Positions 24,329 to 33,394 of a stretch of DNA of 34,510 bases are shown here, in pieces. Source of the DNA: Bacteroidota bacterium (GTDB lineage: Bacteria; Bacteroidota; Bacteroidia; Chitinophagales; BACL12); assembly GCA_016706255.1 (NCBI GenBank), contig JADJJZ010000009.1:1-34510 (forward strand), in the 5' to 3' direction. The notes under the pieces were generated by a model that saw only the letters and a program-made list of their open reading frames with translations, searched no databases and was not told the DNA's origin. The translations under genes and the position numbers were made by a program. Every line of letters begins with the position of its first letter. The first letter of the stretch is position 1.

Positions 24329-26518
24329 TTAATCTGGCACCATTTCAAACGTTAAATATCCTCCCTGCATGATATCTTGATAAAATATTAATGGTTGTTC
24401 CAATGTTTTATTGTTAAGTATTGTTTTATCTGTAAATATTGATGTTTCAGAAAAATTATTAGCCTGAATAATAAATTTTTTTCCGGATGCCAGTTTTATG
24501 GTTGCACTTTTCACCTGGGGGCTACCTAAAACAAACTCGCCGCTGGCAGGGTTTATAGGGTAAAAACCTAAAGTTGATAAAATATACCAAGCACTCATCT
24601 GCCCACAATCATCATTACCAATCATACCATCTGGTGTATTATTGTGAAACTCATTTATTACTTTATGAATATACCTTTGGCCTGTTTTGGGTTCATTTGT
24701 GAACGCGTATAAATAAATAATATGATGCCCGGGTTCGTTGCCATGCGCATATTGTCCAATCATGGCTTCTTGGCCTAAAAATTTATTGGAATTGCCGGAT
24801 TCCGTTGTAAAAAATGCGTTTAATTTATTTGTGAATGCTTTTTCGCCATCTAATAATTGGATAACACCGTTTAAATCGTATTGCGTAGGGGTCCAAAAAT
24901 ATTGCCAGGCATTTGCCTCAGTGTAATCGCCGGGGTTGTTTAACGGAGAAGTTGCTTCGAGCGGATTAAAAGGTGAGCGCCATTTTCCGTTAGTATCTTT
25001 TCCTCTGAAAAATGTTGTTTGCGTATCATAAATATTTTGATAATAACGAGCTCTTTTATAAAAGGTATCTGCCATTTGGTTGTTGCCTAACTTTTTTGCC
25101 ATTTCTGCTACACACCAGTCATCATAGCCACTTTCCAATGTTCGGGAAACGGCTTCGTTTTCAATTTTATCGAATGGATAATAACCATATTGATTGTAGG
25201 TTTCCCAATCGGAATTTATGTGCGATATTGTAGATGTTGCAACCATTGCATTTAATGCTTCCTTTGGATCAAAGCCGTTAAAACCATTTTGGTAGGCCGA
25301 TAAAATCATTGGGATAGCATGATTACCAATCATACAATAATTGTCCTGTCCCCAAGCCGTCCAAATTGGTAAAAATCCTTTTGCTTTTTGATGCAAAAGC
25401 ATAGAATTAATAATTCCATTAATTTTTTCAGGAGCAATTATTTGTAACAGTGGAAAGGCACCTCTGTAAATATCCCATATAGACAATGTTGAATAATATT
25501 CGTTGTTTGGTGCTAAACCGATTTTGTCATCTACCCCGCGGTATTTCCCATCTGTATCAGCAATATTAGATGGTTGCAACAGTAAATGATACATGGAGGT
25601 GTAAAAAATTTCTTTTTGTTTTTGAGGGGCATCTATTTCTATTCTGCTTAAATAATTATCCCATGTATTTCTATTAGCAGTTACTATTTCAGCAAAATTC
25701 CAATTTGGAATTTCATTCTGCATATTGTGTTTTGCGCCTTCGACTGAAACTGACGACAAGGCAATTTTTACTTCAAGTGTTTTGTTTTGACTTAAAACAA
25801 AATCCAATAAATATTTTGGTGCTTTTTCATTTGATTTGTTATCTAATAGGGCACTATTTTTAAATGGGGTATTAAAAGTTATTACAAAGTAATATTTTCT
25901 GTTAACCCAATTACTAGTTGAACAATAACCGGAAATCGTAGTGTTATTTTCAATTTTCACATCGCTGTCAATTACCAGTCCTGATGCACTATTTTCATCA
26001 AATACAAACCGAAGACCATGTTGCAAATTCACCAATACATTGGCTTCTTTTTCAGGAAATGTATATTTATGGTAAGTAACTCTTTCCGAACAGGTAAGTT
26101 CAACTTTAACGTCATCTTTTTTGGTTAATGTATAATAACCAATTTTGCCGGCTTCCGAATTTTTGTAATAGGTGTTTTTAAGATTTTCTTTTTTGGGATT
26201 AATTGGTAATAAAAGGATATCACCCATTTCGTTGATTCCGGTACCGCTAAACCGGGTTTGGGAAAAACCTAAAAGCACAGTATCTCGGTATTGATAGCCA
26301 CTGGTATGATTCCAGCCAAAATCTTTATTATCGGGGCCGGGCTGCACCATTCCAAAAGGCATTGAAGGTCCGGGAAAAGTGTGCCCTGTGCCATCCGTGC
26401 CAATAAAAACATTTACATAACTCGAATTTTGAGCATAAATAATATTGGAAAAGAAGAAAATCAAATAAACAATTTTCCGCAGATGAAAAGTGTGTTTTTT
26501 AAAGTAAAATCGGGCCAT
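24329..26518 (-). CDS. GH92 family glycosidase (exo-alpha-mannosidase-like), secreted
   Basis: Intact, 729 residues, close to family length. Signal peptide: RKIVYLIFFFSNIIYAQ. N-terminal beta-sandwich domain begins SYVNVFIGTDGTGHTFPGPS, the conserved GH92 opening, followed by MPFGMVQPGPD and GYQYRDTVLLGFSQTRFSGT. The (alpha/alpha)6 domain has LSIWDIYRGAFPLLQIIAPE and LPIWTAWGQDNYCMIGNHA. The active site is present: Glu of HGNEPGHHIIYLY (about residue 595), the position of the proposed general acid, and the acidic pair of GNDDCGQMSAWYILSTLGFY (about 636-637), the proposed base. GH92 enzymes are calcium-dependent inverting alpha-mannosidases acting on N-glycan or other mannans. No SusC/D or other glycan genes are next to it. 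Its -7 box is at 26565-26572. Confidence 0.95.
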   Translation of the reverse strand: MARFYFKKHTFHLRKIVYLIFFFSNIIYAQNSSYVNVFIGTDGTGHTFPGPSMPFGMVQPGPDNKDFGWNHTSGYQYRDTVLLGFSQTRFSGTGINEMGDILLLPINPKKENLKNTYYKNSEAGKIGYYTLTKKDDVKVELTCSERVTYHKYTFPEKEANVLVNLQHGLRFVFDENSASGLVIDSDVKIENNTTISGYCSTSNWVNRKYYFVITFNTPFKNSALLDNKSNEKAPKYLLDFVLSQNKTLEVKIALSSVSVEGAKHNMQNEIPNWNFAEIVTANRNTWDNYLSRIEIDAPQKQKEIFYTSMYHLLLQPSNIADTDGKYRGVDDKIGLAPNNEYYSTLSIWDIYRGAFPLLQIIAPEKINGIINSMLLHQKAKGFLPIWTAWGQDNYCMIGNHAIPMILSAYQNGFNGFDPKEALNAMVATSTISHINSDWETYNQYGYYPFDKIENEAVSRTLESGYDDWCVAEMAKKLGNNQMADTFYKRARYYQNIYDTQTTFFRGKDTNGKWRSPFNPLEATSPLNNPGDYTEANAWQYFWTPTQYDLNGVIQLLDGEKAFTNKLNAFFTTESGNSNKFLGQEAMIGQYAHGNEPGHHIIYLYAFTNEPKTGQRYIHKVINEFHNNTPDGMIGNDDCGQMSAWYILSTLGFYPINPASGEFVLGSPQVKSATIKLASGKKFIIQANNFSETSIFTDKTILNNKTLEQPLIFYQDIMQGGYLTFEMVPD

Positions 26519-26564
26519 ATTTAATGTAGCGAATTGTAATACGTTAAACTGTTATATACTACCA

Positions 26565-26572
26565 CAAAAATA
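26565..26572 (-). promoter_or_regulatory. -7 box of the GH92 gene
   Basis: On the minus strand TATTTTTG (26572-26565) fits TAnnTTTG and lies 46 bases before the ATG at 26518. No convincing TTTG -33 element was identified. The 190 bases upstream of GH92 hold nothing else recognisable. Confidence 0.4.
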
Positions 26573-26709
26573 TTAATTTTAGATTGTATTAATATAGCCG
26601 CACACCTCATTTAAATTAACATAAATATTGCCATTCCGAAAAGCTTTCCATTTGATTTGTATATTTCTCAAATAAGTAGATGCGGAAAAGCATTAAAAAT
26701 TAATTTATA

Positions 26710-27456
26710 TTATCGCAAAGATATTCGAAGAGAATCTACAGTAATATTTAACATATCTACCACTGATTCATTGGTTGTTCCTCCATTAAATACCTTAACG
26801 GTATGAATTTCCTCAACTTGAAAGTTATTTTGCTCATCCTTAATAATTGAACATAACCTTATGTTTTCAAGGGTATCACCAATTTTAAATTGAGATGTTA
26901 AATCGGGTAAGCCACAATCTATATGGGAAATTGACTCGGCCTGATATAATATATTTCGATTGCCGTTTTGAAAGTTAATGATATTAAAGGTTTCTGAGCA
27001 GGTGCCCATCCAAATTGAATTTGAAGTGGTGGTTATTTCTTTAATACCATCTTCATTCAAATCTTTTATAGCATCGTTATTAAAAGCTGTGGTTTGGCCG
27101 GACCAAATTACCTTCAGTGTGTCGGTGCATGCCAGAAGTATTAATAAAGTATGATTTGTTCCGGCGGACAACCCTGCAGAACCGTTAATAAGAACTAATT
27201 GTGTTTTGTTTTTGGTATCAGTAAAATAATCTTCAAATGTAATAATACTGCTAGTATCTAAGTCACTTAAATTCCAGATGTTGGAATTGGTTTTATCATT
27301 CAAAATATTTAAGGCTAAATTAGCGAGGGTTATTTTATTTTTGAATAAATTATTTTCAGTCATTTGTTTATCTGCTTCCGTTCGATTCGGATTACTTTTG
27401 CAGGAGAATAAATAACTAATACCTATTAATACGATTAAATGAAAAAGTGCCTTCAA
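26710..27456 (-). CDS. Hypothetical lipoprotein with FG-GAP-like motif
   Basis: Intact, 248 residues. Lipoprotein signal: MKALFHLIVLIGISYLFSCK, with lipobox Cys at residue 19. The mature part has an acidic loop KDLNEDGIKEITTTS, which fits an FG-GAP/VCBS-type calcium loop (DxNxDGxxE), then a Cys pair (IWMGTCSETFNIINF and HIDCGLPDLT) that may form a disulfide. The tail VVDMLNITVDSLRISLR is unassigned. No other family pattern recognised. Probably anchored in a membrane, facing outside the cytoplasm. It starts 12 bases after the stop of the GNAT gene at 27469, so both may share a transcript. Confidence 0.65.
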   Translation of the reverse strand: MKALFHLIVLIGISYLFSCKSNPNRTEADKQMTENNLFKNKITLANLALNILNDKTNSNIWNLSDLDTSSIITFEDYFTDTKNKTQLVLINGSAGLSAGTNHTLLILLACTDTLKVIWSGQTTAFNNDAIKDLNEDGIKEITTTSNSIWMGTCSETFNIINFQNGNRNILYQAESISHIDCGLPDLTSQFKIGDTLENIRLCSIIKDEQNNFQVEEIHTVKVFNGGTTNESVVDMLNITVDSLRISLR

Positions 27457-27468
27457 ATGTGGTAAATA

Positions 27469-27957
27469 TTATTCTGCTAATTTATAAATATATTCCTCAA
27501 TTTCTACATTCCGTGCTTTCGCAAAACCTTTATCGGTGCCAATTTTTATAAAACCACAATTTTCCAATACCTTTTGAGAGCCAAAGTTGTCATATGCTGT
27601 TCGGCCATAAATAGGACGGTTTAATTCAATTTTTAAAAAATCGCGTAAAGCATTTGTAGCGATACCCTGCCCCCAAAATTCCCGATCAATCCAGTAGGTT
27701 ATTTCTGCTTCATTTTCCATTACATATTTGGCAATACTTCCAACAATTTTATCATCAATTTTGATTGTGCACATGTGAATGGTAGGGTTGCTCAAAAATG
27801 GTTCATATTTATGAATATATGCTTCTTTTGTTAAGGGCTCAGGACCAGTGAATGCAGCCAGATAGTTGGCTTCCTTATTGAGTTGAAATAAGTATAATGT
27901 TTCTAAATCGGCTTTAACAGTTGTTGTTAGTATCATGTTATTGCTTTGCATCTGCAT
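27469..27957 (-). CDS. GNAT family N-acetyltransferase (RimJ/RimL-like)
   Basis: Intact, 162 residues; a second ATG at residue 8 (MILTTTVKADLETLYLFQLN) is a possible true start. Motif A: AEITYWIDREFWGQGIATNA (about 84-103) with WGQGIA as the pyrophosphate loop. Motif B: RTAYDNFGSQKVLENCGFIK (about 119-138), the N-xxS-xxxLEKxGF pattern of RimJ/RimL-type enzymes, which acetylate N-terminal or small-molecule amines. Substrate unknown. It reads into the lipoprotein gene at 27456. Confidence 0.9.
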   Translation of the reverse strand: MQMQSNNMILTTTVKADLETLYLFQLNKEANYLAAFTGPEPLTKEAYIHKYEPFLSNPTIHMCTIKIDDKIVGSIAKYVMENEAEITYWIDREFWGQGIATNALRDFLKIELNRPIYGRTAYDNFGSQKVLENCGFIKIGTDKGFAKARNVEIEEYIYKLAE

Positions 27958-28001
27958 ATATTGTTCAGGGTATATTATTAACTATTTGTAAATGTCTATA
28001 A

Positions 28002-28756
28002 TTAATTAGCTTCTTTTATATTGATTTCCCCATCCTCGGAGATCAAAATTTTCCATTTTTTATTTAAACTACATCCATCATCATAACAAGCACCTTCATA
28101 AATTATCAGGCTTTCGTTTGTGATGGTAAAATAACGGTAACTAACGTTTTGGTCGCCACTAATTTCGTTATAAATATTTAAAACCTTTCCATTTTGTGTT
28201 GAATTATCAAGTAAAAGTATATTGCCGTATTTGCCATATTTTGATACTCTTCAGAGTAATAATAATAACATTGATAGTTTCTAACATTTGGCAACCTGTA
28301 TTTTAAACTGTCGATGTTTCGTTGTGCTAAGGTATCAATATAAGTATTATTATTAAATGCACTTTCTATATTAATGTATTGCAAATTATAAATGGTTAAA
28401 ACCGTATCAATAGTTAGTGTGTTGTTCAATGCTTCAAAACAGGTGCAAATTTCGTCAAATGTTTTGCCGGCAGGTTGTTTAAGTTGACCATAATTTTCTA
28501 GGTCGCCTTCCCAATGCATAGGGTAATTCAGATTGTTTAAACCGGTACAACCAAAGGGTAGGCTAGTATGGGTGTAATTATTATTATAACGAATAGTATC
28601 AACAGTAATTTGTTGCGTTTGCTGATTATTTACACTGCCATGTGAGTGCTCATTTGAACATGATGCCGCAAAAATGCTTGCCCAAACATAAATTAAATTT
28701 ATACTTGGATGTTTGAAGAAAACACTTCTGATAATTAAATTGTAGATTTTAATCAA
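28002..28756 (-). CDS. Hypothetical lipoprotein (one frameshift)
   Basis: From ATG at 28756: MIKIYNLIIRSVFFKHPSIN, then LIYVWASIFAASCSNEHS with a lipobox-like AAS-C. The mature part has SLPFGCTGLNNLNYPMHWEG, GKTFDEICTCFEALNNTLTI and NVRNYQCYYYYSEEYQNM; a shift near 28215 leads to LNIYNEISGDQNVSYRYFTI, ITNESLIIYEGACYDDGCSL, and a stop at 28002. Several Cys residues (CTC, CYDDGC) are notable for an exported protein. The length is about 250 residues. I do not recognise the family. The 5' region has no evident partner. Confidence 0.55.
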
Positions 28757-28874
28757 TTATTTTAATTTAAATATCTATTTTACAACGTTCTTTTTTCATT
28801 TACTATATTTCCCAGCCGCTTCCTTGCAGTATTATTCGGTTTCGTTTCTATATTTTAAGAAGTGCTTTTATAGC

Positions 28875-29399
28875 TTAAAGTTTAAGTTTCATCATAATAT
28901 CTGTTTGTTCGTCTTCACCTAATTTAAATATGTGTTTATCAAATTCTGTAAATCCGTTTTTTTTATAAAAATTAATAGCACGTGGGTTTTCTTCCCAAAC
29001 GCCTAGCCAGACATATTCGGCATTGTGTTCCTGCGCTAAACTAATAGCTTTCTCATACAAAATTTGTCCAACCTGTTTGCCATGGAATGTTTTCAAAACA
29101 TATATTCTTTCAATTTCAAGTGCTTTATCATCCTTTAACTCAGTTTGCGACTGCCCATAATTTATTTTTAAATAACCGATTATTTCATCTTCCAAAATGG
29201 CAAAATAAATTTCTGCATTTTTATCAGTTAATTCAGTTTGTAATTTTTCTGCTGAAAACCCCTCTTCTAAATACTTACGCATATTTTCTTCAGTATTGCC
29301 TGCAGCAAATGTCTCATAAAAGGTTTGTCGACCGATTAATTGTAGCAGAGCTATATCAGTTGTTTGTACTTTTTTAATAATAATGCTACTTTGTTCCAT
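28875..29399 (-). CDS. GNAT family N-acetyltransferase (PaiA-like)
   Basis: Intact, 174 residues. N-terminal LQLIGRQTFYETFAAGNTEE, then DEIIGYLKINYGQSQTELKD, motif A IERIYVLKTFHGKQVGQILY (about 97-116), and motif B GVWEENPRAINFYKKNGFTE (about 133-152). This is the pattern of the polyamine-acetyltransferase-like PaiA group, including the TFxETF N-terminus. HGKQVGQ replaces the more usual QGKGIGx in the pyrophosphate loop, which is a modest departure. Its ATG overlaps the reconstructed stop of the upstream membrane SRPBCC gene by about 14 bases. Confidence 0.9.
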   Translation of the reverse strand: MEQSSIIIKKVQTTDIALLQLIGRQTFYETFAAGNTEENMRKYLEEGFSAEKLQTELTDKNAEIYFAILEDEIIGYLKINYGQSQTELKDDKALEIERIYVLKTFHGKQVGQILYEKAISLAQEHNAEYVWLGVWEENPRAINFYKKNGFTEFDKHIFKLGEDEQTDIMMKLKL

Positions 29400-30322
29400 T
29401 TTCTAAATCCTTTTCTAAATTTTTAAAAACATAATCATGTTCCTGTTTAATGCCTAATTTTTCAAGCGGACCCAATAAAACGTGGGGTTAATGCTGATGT
29501 ATAAGTTGTAATACGGGTCATTTTACAGTGGTTATTGCCTTAACCCGGCTCAAAATAATATATCGCTTCTTTAAATCCTAGCCAGTCGCGGCCGACAAGA
29601 TTATAATCGATGACATCCATTTTCAAAATCTTGCCTCTTTCCAGTTCGGTAATTTTTTCTACAATGTAGCCACTTCCAAAATCATTATTACTTGACTTAC
29701 CCGCTTCAAAGTAACATGTCCGTATGCCACCCACTTCTTCTTTATCCATTATGCACTTAGTGGGTATAGGGAGATCAAAATACATGAGATACGGTTTTTC
29801 CGCATCGAGTGTGTCTACTGATTTAATGGCATCATAAACCATCTCCGGGGGAAAATTAAAAATTTGTTCCGTTGACACCGCTATTACCGTTTCGTTTTTT
29901 TGATTTAAAAAGTGTTCGCCCGGCGCGGCTATTAAAAATGGAATTATAGGGGTCATTAAAATAAACAAATTGTTTGTTCCCTTAATATTTTTATATCGTT
30001 TAACTAAGTGCGTAATAACATAGCCGAGAAAAATTAATGGAACTATAATTGGAATTGCCATAACAATGCATAAAAACCCGGACAAGCCAGGAACAGCCAT
30101 TCCTAGAAGCACAAAAACGGTTGTTAAAAAAACGCCGGCTAAAATATATTTTTTATTCGGCATGGCACCAATAGCTATACCTAACACAACAGGAAGCAGA
30201 ATAAAAAGGACCCAACTATAATTTACTAAGCCCATAAAAAGAAATATAATGCCGGTCCCGAGGAATATTAATGTAATGATAATAGATAACTGAAAACTTC
30301 TATCTTTTAAAATTGCCTTCAT
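29386..30322 (-). CDS. Membrane protein with C-terminal SRPBCC domain (frameshifted tail)
   Basis: The intact ORF (260 residues to 29540) has about four membrane helices: FQLSIIITLIFLGTGIIFLF, VLFILLPVVLGIAIGAM, YILAGVFLTTVFVLLGMAV, and FLCIVMAIPIIVPLIFLGYV. From about residue 143 (VIAVSTEQIFNFPPEMVYDA) a SRPBCC domain begins: IRTCYFEAGK, GSGYIVEKITELERGKILKM, DVIDYNLVGRDWLGFKEAIY. After shifts near 29540 and 29480 the tail TRITTYTSALTPRFY and LEKLGIKQEHDYVFKNLEKD completes the fold and stops at 29386. So it is a membrane-anchored ligand-binding domain of about 310 residues. Topology suggests the domain is cytoplasmic or periplasmic; I cannot decide. Confidence 0.75.
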
Positions 30323-30437
30323 TCAATTTGTATTTGCCTGATAATGCGCTTAGGACTACGCAGATATAAAAGTACATCAATTTAATAATGTATGCAACCT
30401 GAAATCAATTGAAACCATAGTTATTTAACTTAATAAC

Positions 30438-31152
30438 TTATGGTATTTCCATTTTTTCTGCCCAATTTAGTTCTTCCGGCAATATCACACTTGATAATTC
30501 AATATGAATAACACGGCGCCGGTTGTTATTTAAGGTTCGGCTGCTGCTGTGTAATAGTAATGGTTTCATTAACATAACACCACCTTGGTACTGAACAGGT
30601 GATTTCTGATTCATTTTCCCAGTTAATGGTTTCAGGCCGATATATTTGTTTAATGTGTGATTTTGGTATAATTTTTAAAGCGCCGTTAAGGTCGTTAGTA
30701 TCGTCGAGGTGAATGCGTATGGTACTTATGTTTTCTAATATATGAATTGGGGGTTGAACTGCGAATTGGTTTTGTTTAACTGTCCATGGTCCATAATTTT
30801 GCAAAGGCAATTTTTTATCTACTGAAATAGTTAAATCCTGGTGATAAGAAACATACCAATTGGACGTTACCGGTTTATCGAAATAAATACTTTTTACTAT
30901 AAAGTAGTTTTCACCCAATACAGTTTTTATTAAAGATTTAAGTTTACTGTTAAATATCAAATTGACAGCTGTTGGAATTTCTTTCAAAAATTGCCGAATG
31001 GCAAATAATTCACTGCTTTTTCTAAATGTATCTTTTTGAGTGTCAGCAGATTCAATTTCGTGTATGATATTTATTATTTCTGTTTCGGTGTAAATATTTT
31101 CGCGCACCAAATAGCCATTATTATTAAATATCACTTTTTCAATTTCGCTCAT
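30438..31152 (-). CDS. Phytanoyl-CoA dioxygenase (PhyH)-like Fe(II)/2OG oxygenase (one frameshift)
   Basis: From ATG at 31152: NNNGYLVRENIYTETEIINI, the core strand SNWYVSYHQDLTISVDKK with the HxD iron ligands (His104, Asp106), TIRIHLDDTNDLNGALKIIP, and KSHIKQIY. One indel near 30583 breaks the frame; beyond it QGGVMLMKPLLLHSSSRTLN and NNRRRVIHIELSS give the distal iron His and the 2OG-binding Arg, and the protein ends ILPEELNWAEKMEIP at 30438. All catalytic residues are present. About 237 residues. These enzymes hydroxylate small molecules using 2-oxoglutarate and O2; the substrate is unknown. It starts 15 bases after the stop of the TPR-Arr gene and probably belongs to its operon. Confidence 0.85.
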
Positions 31153-31167
31153 TAGAATTATATCAGG

Positions 31168-31912
31168 TTAATTAATAATTTCCCCATTGTTGTCAGCTAA
31201 CTTTTTGCGCCACATTTCAATTTCTTCCGGTGTTTGTCGGTTCCAATCTGTAATTTCACCTATAATTTTTAAAGGAAATGTTGTTCGGTAGGAGCGTGTG
31301 GGATTTCCGGGAAATTTTTTATCTGTTACATTGGGGTCGTTTTCGAATGGACCGGTTGGAGCAACAATGTATACGCGTTCCTTGCCATTCCCTGACGCTA
31401 AAGCTGCTGCTAAGCCGGCACCGTTTGCTAAACCGGTAAAATAAATGTGATTCATGATAAGGTCGGATTTGTAGTTAGAGTTGCGACCGGGTATTAATTC
31501 GTCGCCGGGTTGTAAATCTGCTTTTGTGCCATGATAAAAGGGACCTTCATCAAAAACAATGTTGTTAAATGCTGCTGCTAATTTTAAATAAATGTTTTCG
31601 TTTTCGTAGTCGTTAAGTTGAGCATAACATGAAGCAATATTTACATATAAAGCCGGTATGGCGCTATTAATAGCTATTTCATTTACTTCCTGTGCAAGGG
31701 CTAAAGCTTTTTTTAACCAAATTAATTTATCATTTGTATTTTGCTGCACACCTGAATTAAAAATGCGTTGCTAAAAATTCTTCATATTTGTTGGAAGCCT
31801 CCGTTAATGCTTGTTTATAAATAAACCTAGCTTCGTCAGGTTTGCCTTGCTCTTCCAATTGTTTTCCCTGTAAACAATATTTAATAATTTTATTAGCGGG
31901 ATTGAAATCCAT
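31168..31912 (-). CDS. arr: TPR-like domain fused to rifamycin ADP-ribosyltransferase (Arr) domain (one frameshift)
   Basis: From ATG at 31912: MDFNPANKIIKYCLQGKQLE, EQGKPDEARFIYKQALTEAS, then a shift near 31750 and LIWLKKALALAQEVNEIAIN, ALYVNIASCYAQLNDYENEN: a TPR-like helical repeat region of about 125 residues. From about residue 125, FDEGPFYHGTKADLQPGDEL is the opening of Arr, followed by MNHIYFTGLA, RVYIVAPTGPFENDPNVTDK, KFPGNPTRSYRT, and IIGEITDW. The His of FYHGT, Tyr of IYFT and Asp of ENDPNVTD correspond to catalytic or substrate positions known from mycobacterial Arr, which ADP-ribosylates rifamycins using NAD+. A typical Arr is about 140 residues and stands alone; the N-terminal addition is unusual. 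The upstream ATG at 31948 is less likely. Confidence 0.85.
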
Positions 31913-31951
31913 GAATGATTGTCTTTTTAATGAATTTATGGAAAACAAAGA

Positions 31952-32541
31952 TCAACAACTATTTGGATAATCTTTTTGCCAGTTTTTATTATTAATAAAA
32001 TATTTGAGCCGGAGTGTAAAAACATGTTTAAACAGGTTTTCGCCTCCGTCTAACAAAAAGGAATAACCATATAAAATATCTATTGCAAATAAACTTAAAC
32101 CGACGGAAGGACGCAAATAATTACTATTATTTTCAATATCATATAAGTAATCTAATCTTGCTGTTCCCGGTGGCAGAAAAAAATTCGAAATTTCTGCAAA
32201 AGCGCTAATACTTTGGCTATTATATTCATTAGTATAAAATAGCTGTAGCCAATACCCCACGATTTCATAGAAAGGTTGAACCCACCACCACTCGCAAATG
32301 TAGTTCCGTATGTTCTGCCAATATTTGCACTGTATTCAGTGCAGGCTGAGCGATTGTATGCAACGCCTGCATACCAGGAATTGCCTAATAACTTACTTTT
32401 GGGTACATTTTCATGAACGATATAAAATGTATCAGGTGTATTGTGGTCATGAACATGGGTGGTATCTTCCAGCTGACTAAAAACCGGATTGGTTATTAGG
32501 GTGAAGCTAAAAACCGAAGAGAGGAGAAGTAAAAGTTTCAA
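31952..32541 (-). CDS. Putative outer-membrane beta-barrel protein (one frameshift)
   Basis: From ATG at 32541: signal peptide MKLLLLLSSVFSFTLITNPV then FSQLEDTTHVHDHNTPD. The mature part LLGNSWYAGVAYNRSACTEY, SANIGRTYGTTFASGGGFNL, and SMKSWGIGYSYF alternates aromatic/hydrophobic residues as beta strands do; one shift near 32250 joins this to LFYTNEYNSQSISAFAEISN, ARLDYLYDIENNSNYLRPSV, GLSLFAIDILYGYSFLL, and HVFTLRLKYFIN. Glycine-rich turns and strands near the C-terminus fit a small outer-membrane barrel of about 195 residues. No family recognised. It ends 40 bases before the TPR-Arr start, so it could head that operon. Confidence 0.6.
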
Positions 32542-32680
32542 ATTTTACTGTATTAATTTATGGGTAATATTAATATTACTGATTAAAGATAATATTTATT
32601 TTAAATAAAGTAAAATGTTATAATAATGTAACAATAGTGAATACTTAACGTATATTTAAACTATTAAAAATGAGCAATAT

Positions 32681-33391
32681 ATGACGGTTTTAAATATTTT
32701 ATCTGCGTTTGACTGGAATTCGGTATTGTTAGGAGCAGAAAACTGGGCTTTTTTACTTGAAACATTGTTGCGCACTTTTATCATGTTTATTGTGATTTTA
32801 GTTGGGCTTAGATTGTTGGGAAAACGTGGTGTAAAACAATTATCCATTTTTGAACTAGTTGCAATTATAAGTTTGGGTTCTGCAGCAGGTGACCCAATGT
32901 TGTATAAAGATGTGGGTGTTTTACCGGCAGTTTTGGTTTTTGTTGTTATTATCATCTTGTACACAATTGTTACCTGGTTAATCGGGAGAAACAAGGTATT
33001 TGAACGATTAATGGAAGGTAAGCCGATAACATTAATTAAAGACGGCGTATTTTCTATTCAAAATTTTTCGAAAGAGGCATTGGGAGCGGATGAGTTTTTT
33101 GCTGAATTGCGCATTCAGGGTGTTTCTCAATTGGGTCAAATAGAGGAAGCGATAATTGAAAGTAGTGGCGATATCAGTATTTTCTATTATAAGGATGAAG
33201 AAGTAAAGTATGGACTGCCGATAATGCCGAACACCTTAGATAAAGCTCAAAAGAAAATTTCGGATACAGATTTTTATGCATGTGTATTTTGTGGCTTTAC
33301 AGATAAATTAAAACCTGTTGCAAAACATAGTTGCCCGGAATGCAAAAAAATTGAATGGGTAAAGGCAAGTAATAAATTGCGTATTAGATAA
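32681..33391 (+). CDS. DUF421 (YetF-like) membrane protein with C-terminal zinc ribbon
   Basis: Intact, 236 residues. Three membrane helices: FLLETLLRTFIMFIVILVGL (about 24-43), LSIFELVAIISLGSAAGDPM (54-73), and LPAVLVFVVIIILYTIVTWL (80-99). Then the DUF421 signature GRNKVFERLMEGKPITLIKD, GVFSIQNFSKEALGADEFFA, and ELRIQGVSQLGQIEEAIIES. The C-terminal extension ACVFCGFTDKLKPVAKHSCP (from residue 200), continuing to CKK, carries two CxxC pairs (Cys201/204 and Cys218/221), a zinc ribbon not usual for YetF-type proteins. Inner-membrane, function unknown. It lies three bases from the convergent zinc-ribbon/HhH gene. Confidence 0.88.
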   Translation: MTVLNILSAFDWNSVLLGAENWAFLLETLLRTFIMFIVILVGLRLLGKRGVKQLSIFELVAIISLGSAAGDPMLYKDVGVLPAVLVFVVIIILYTIVTWLIGRNKVFERLMEGKPITLIKDGVFSIQNFSKEALGADEFFAELRIQGVSQLGQIEEAIIESSGDISIFYYKDEEVKYGLPIMPNTLDKAQKKISDTDFYACVFCGFTDKLKPVAKHSCPECKKIEWVKASNKLRIR

Positions 33392-33394
33392 AAA

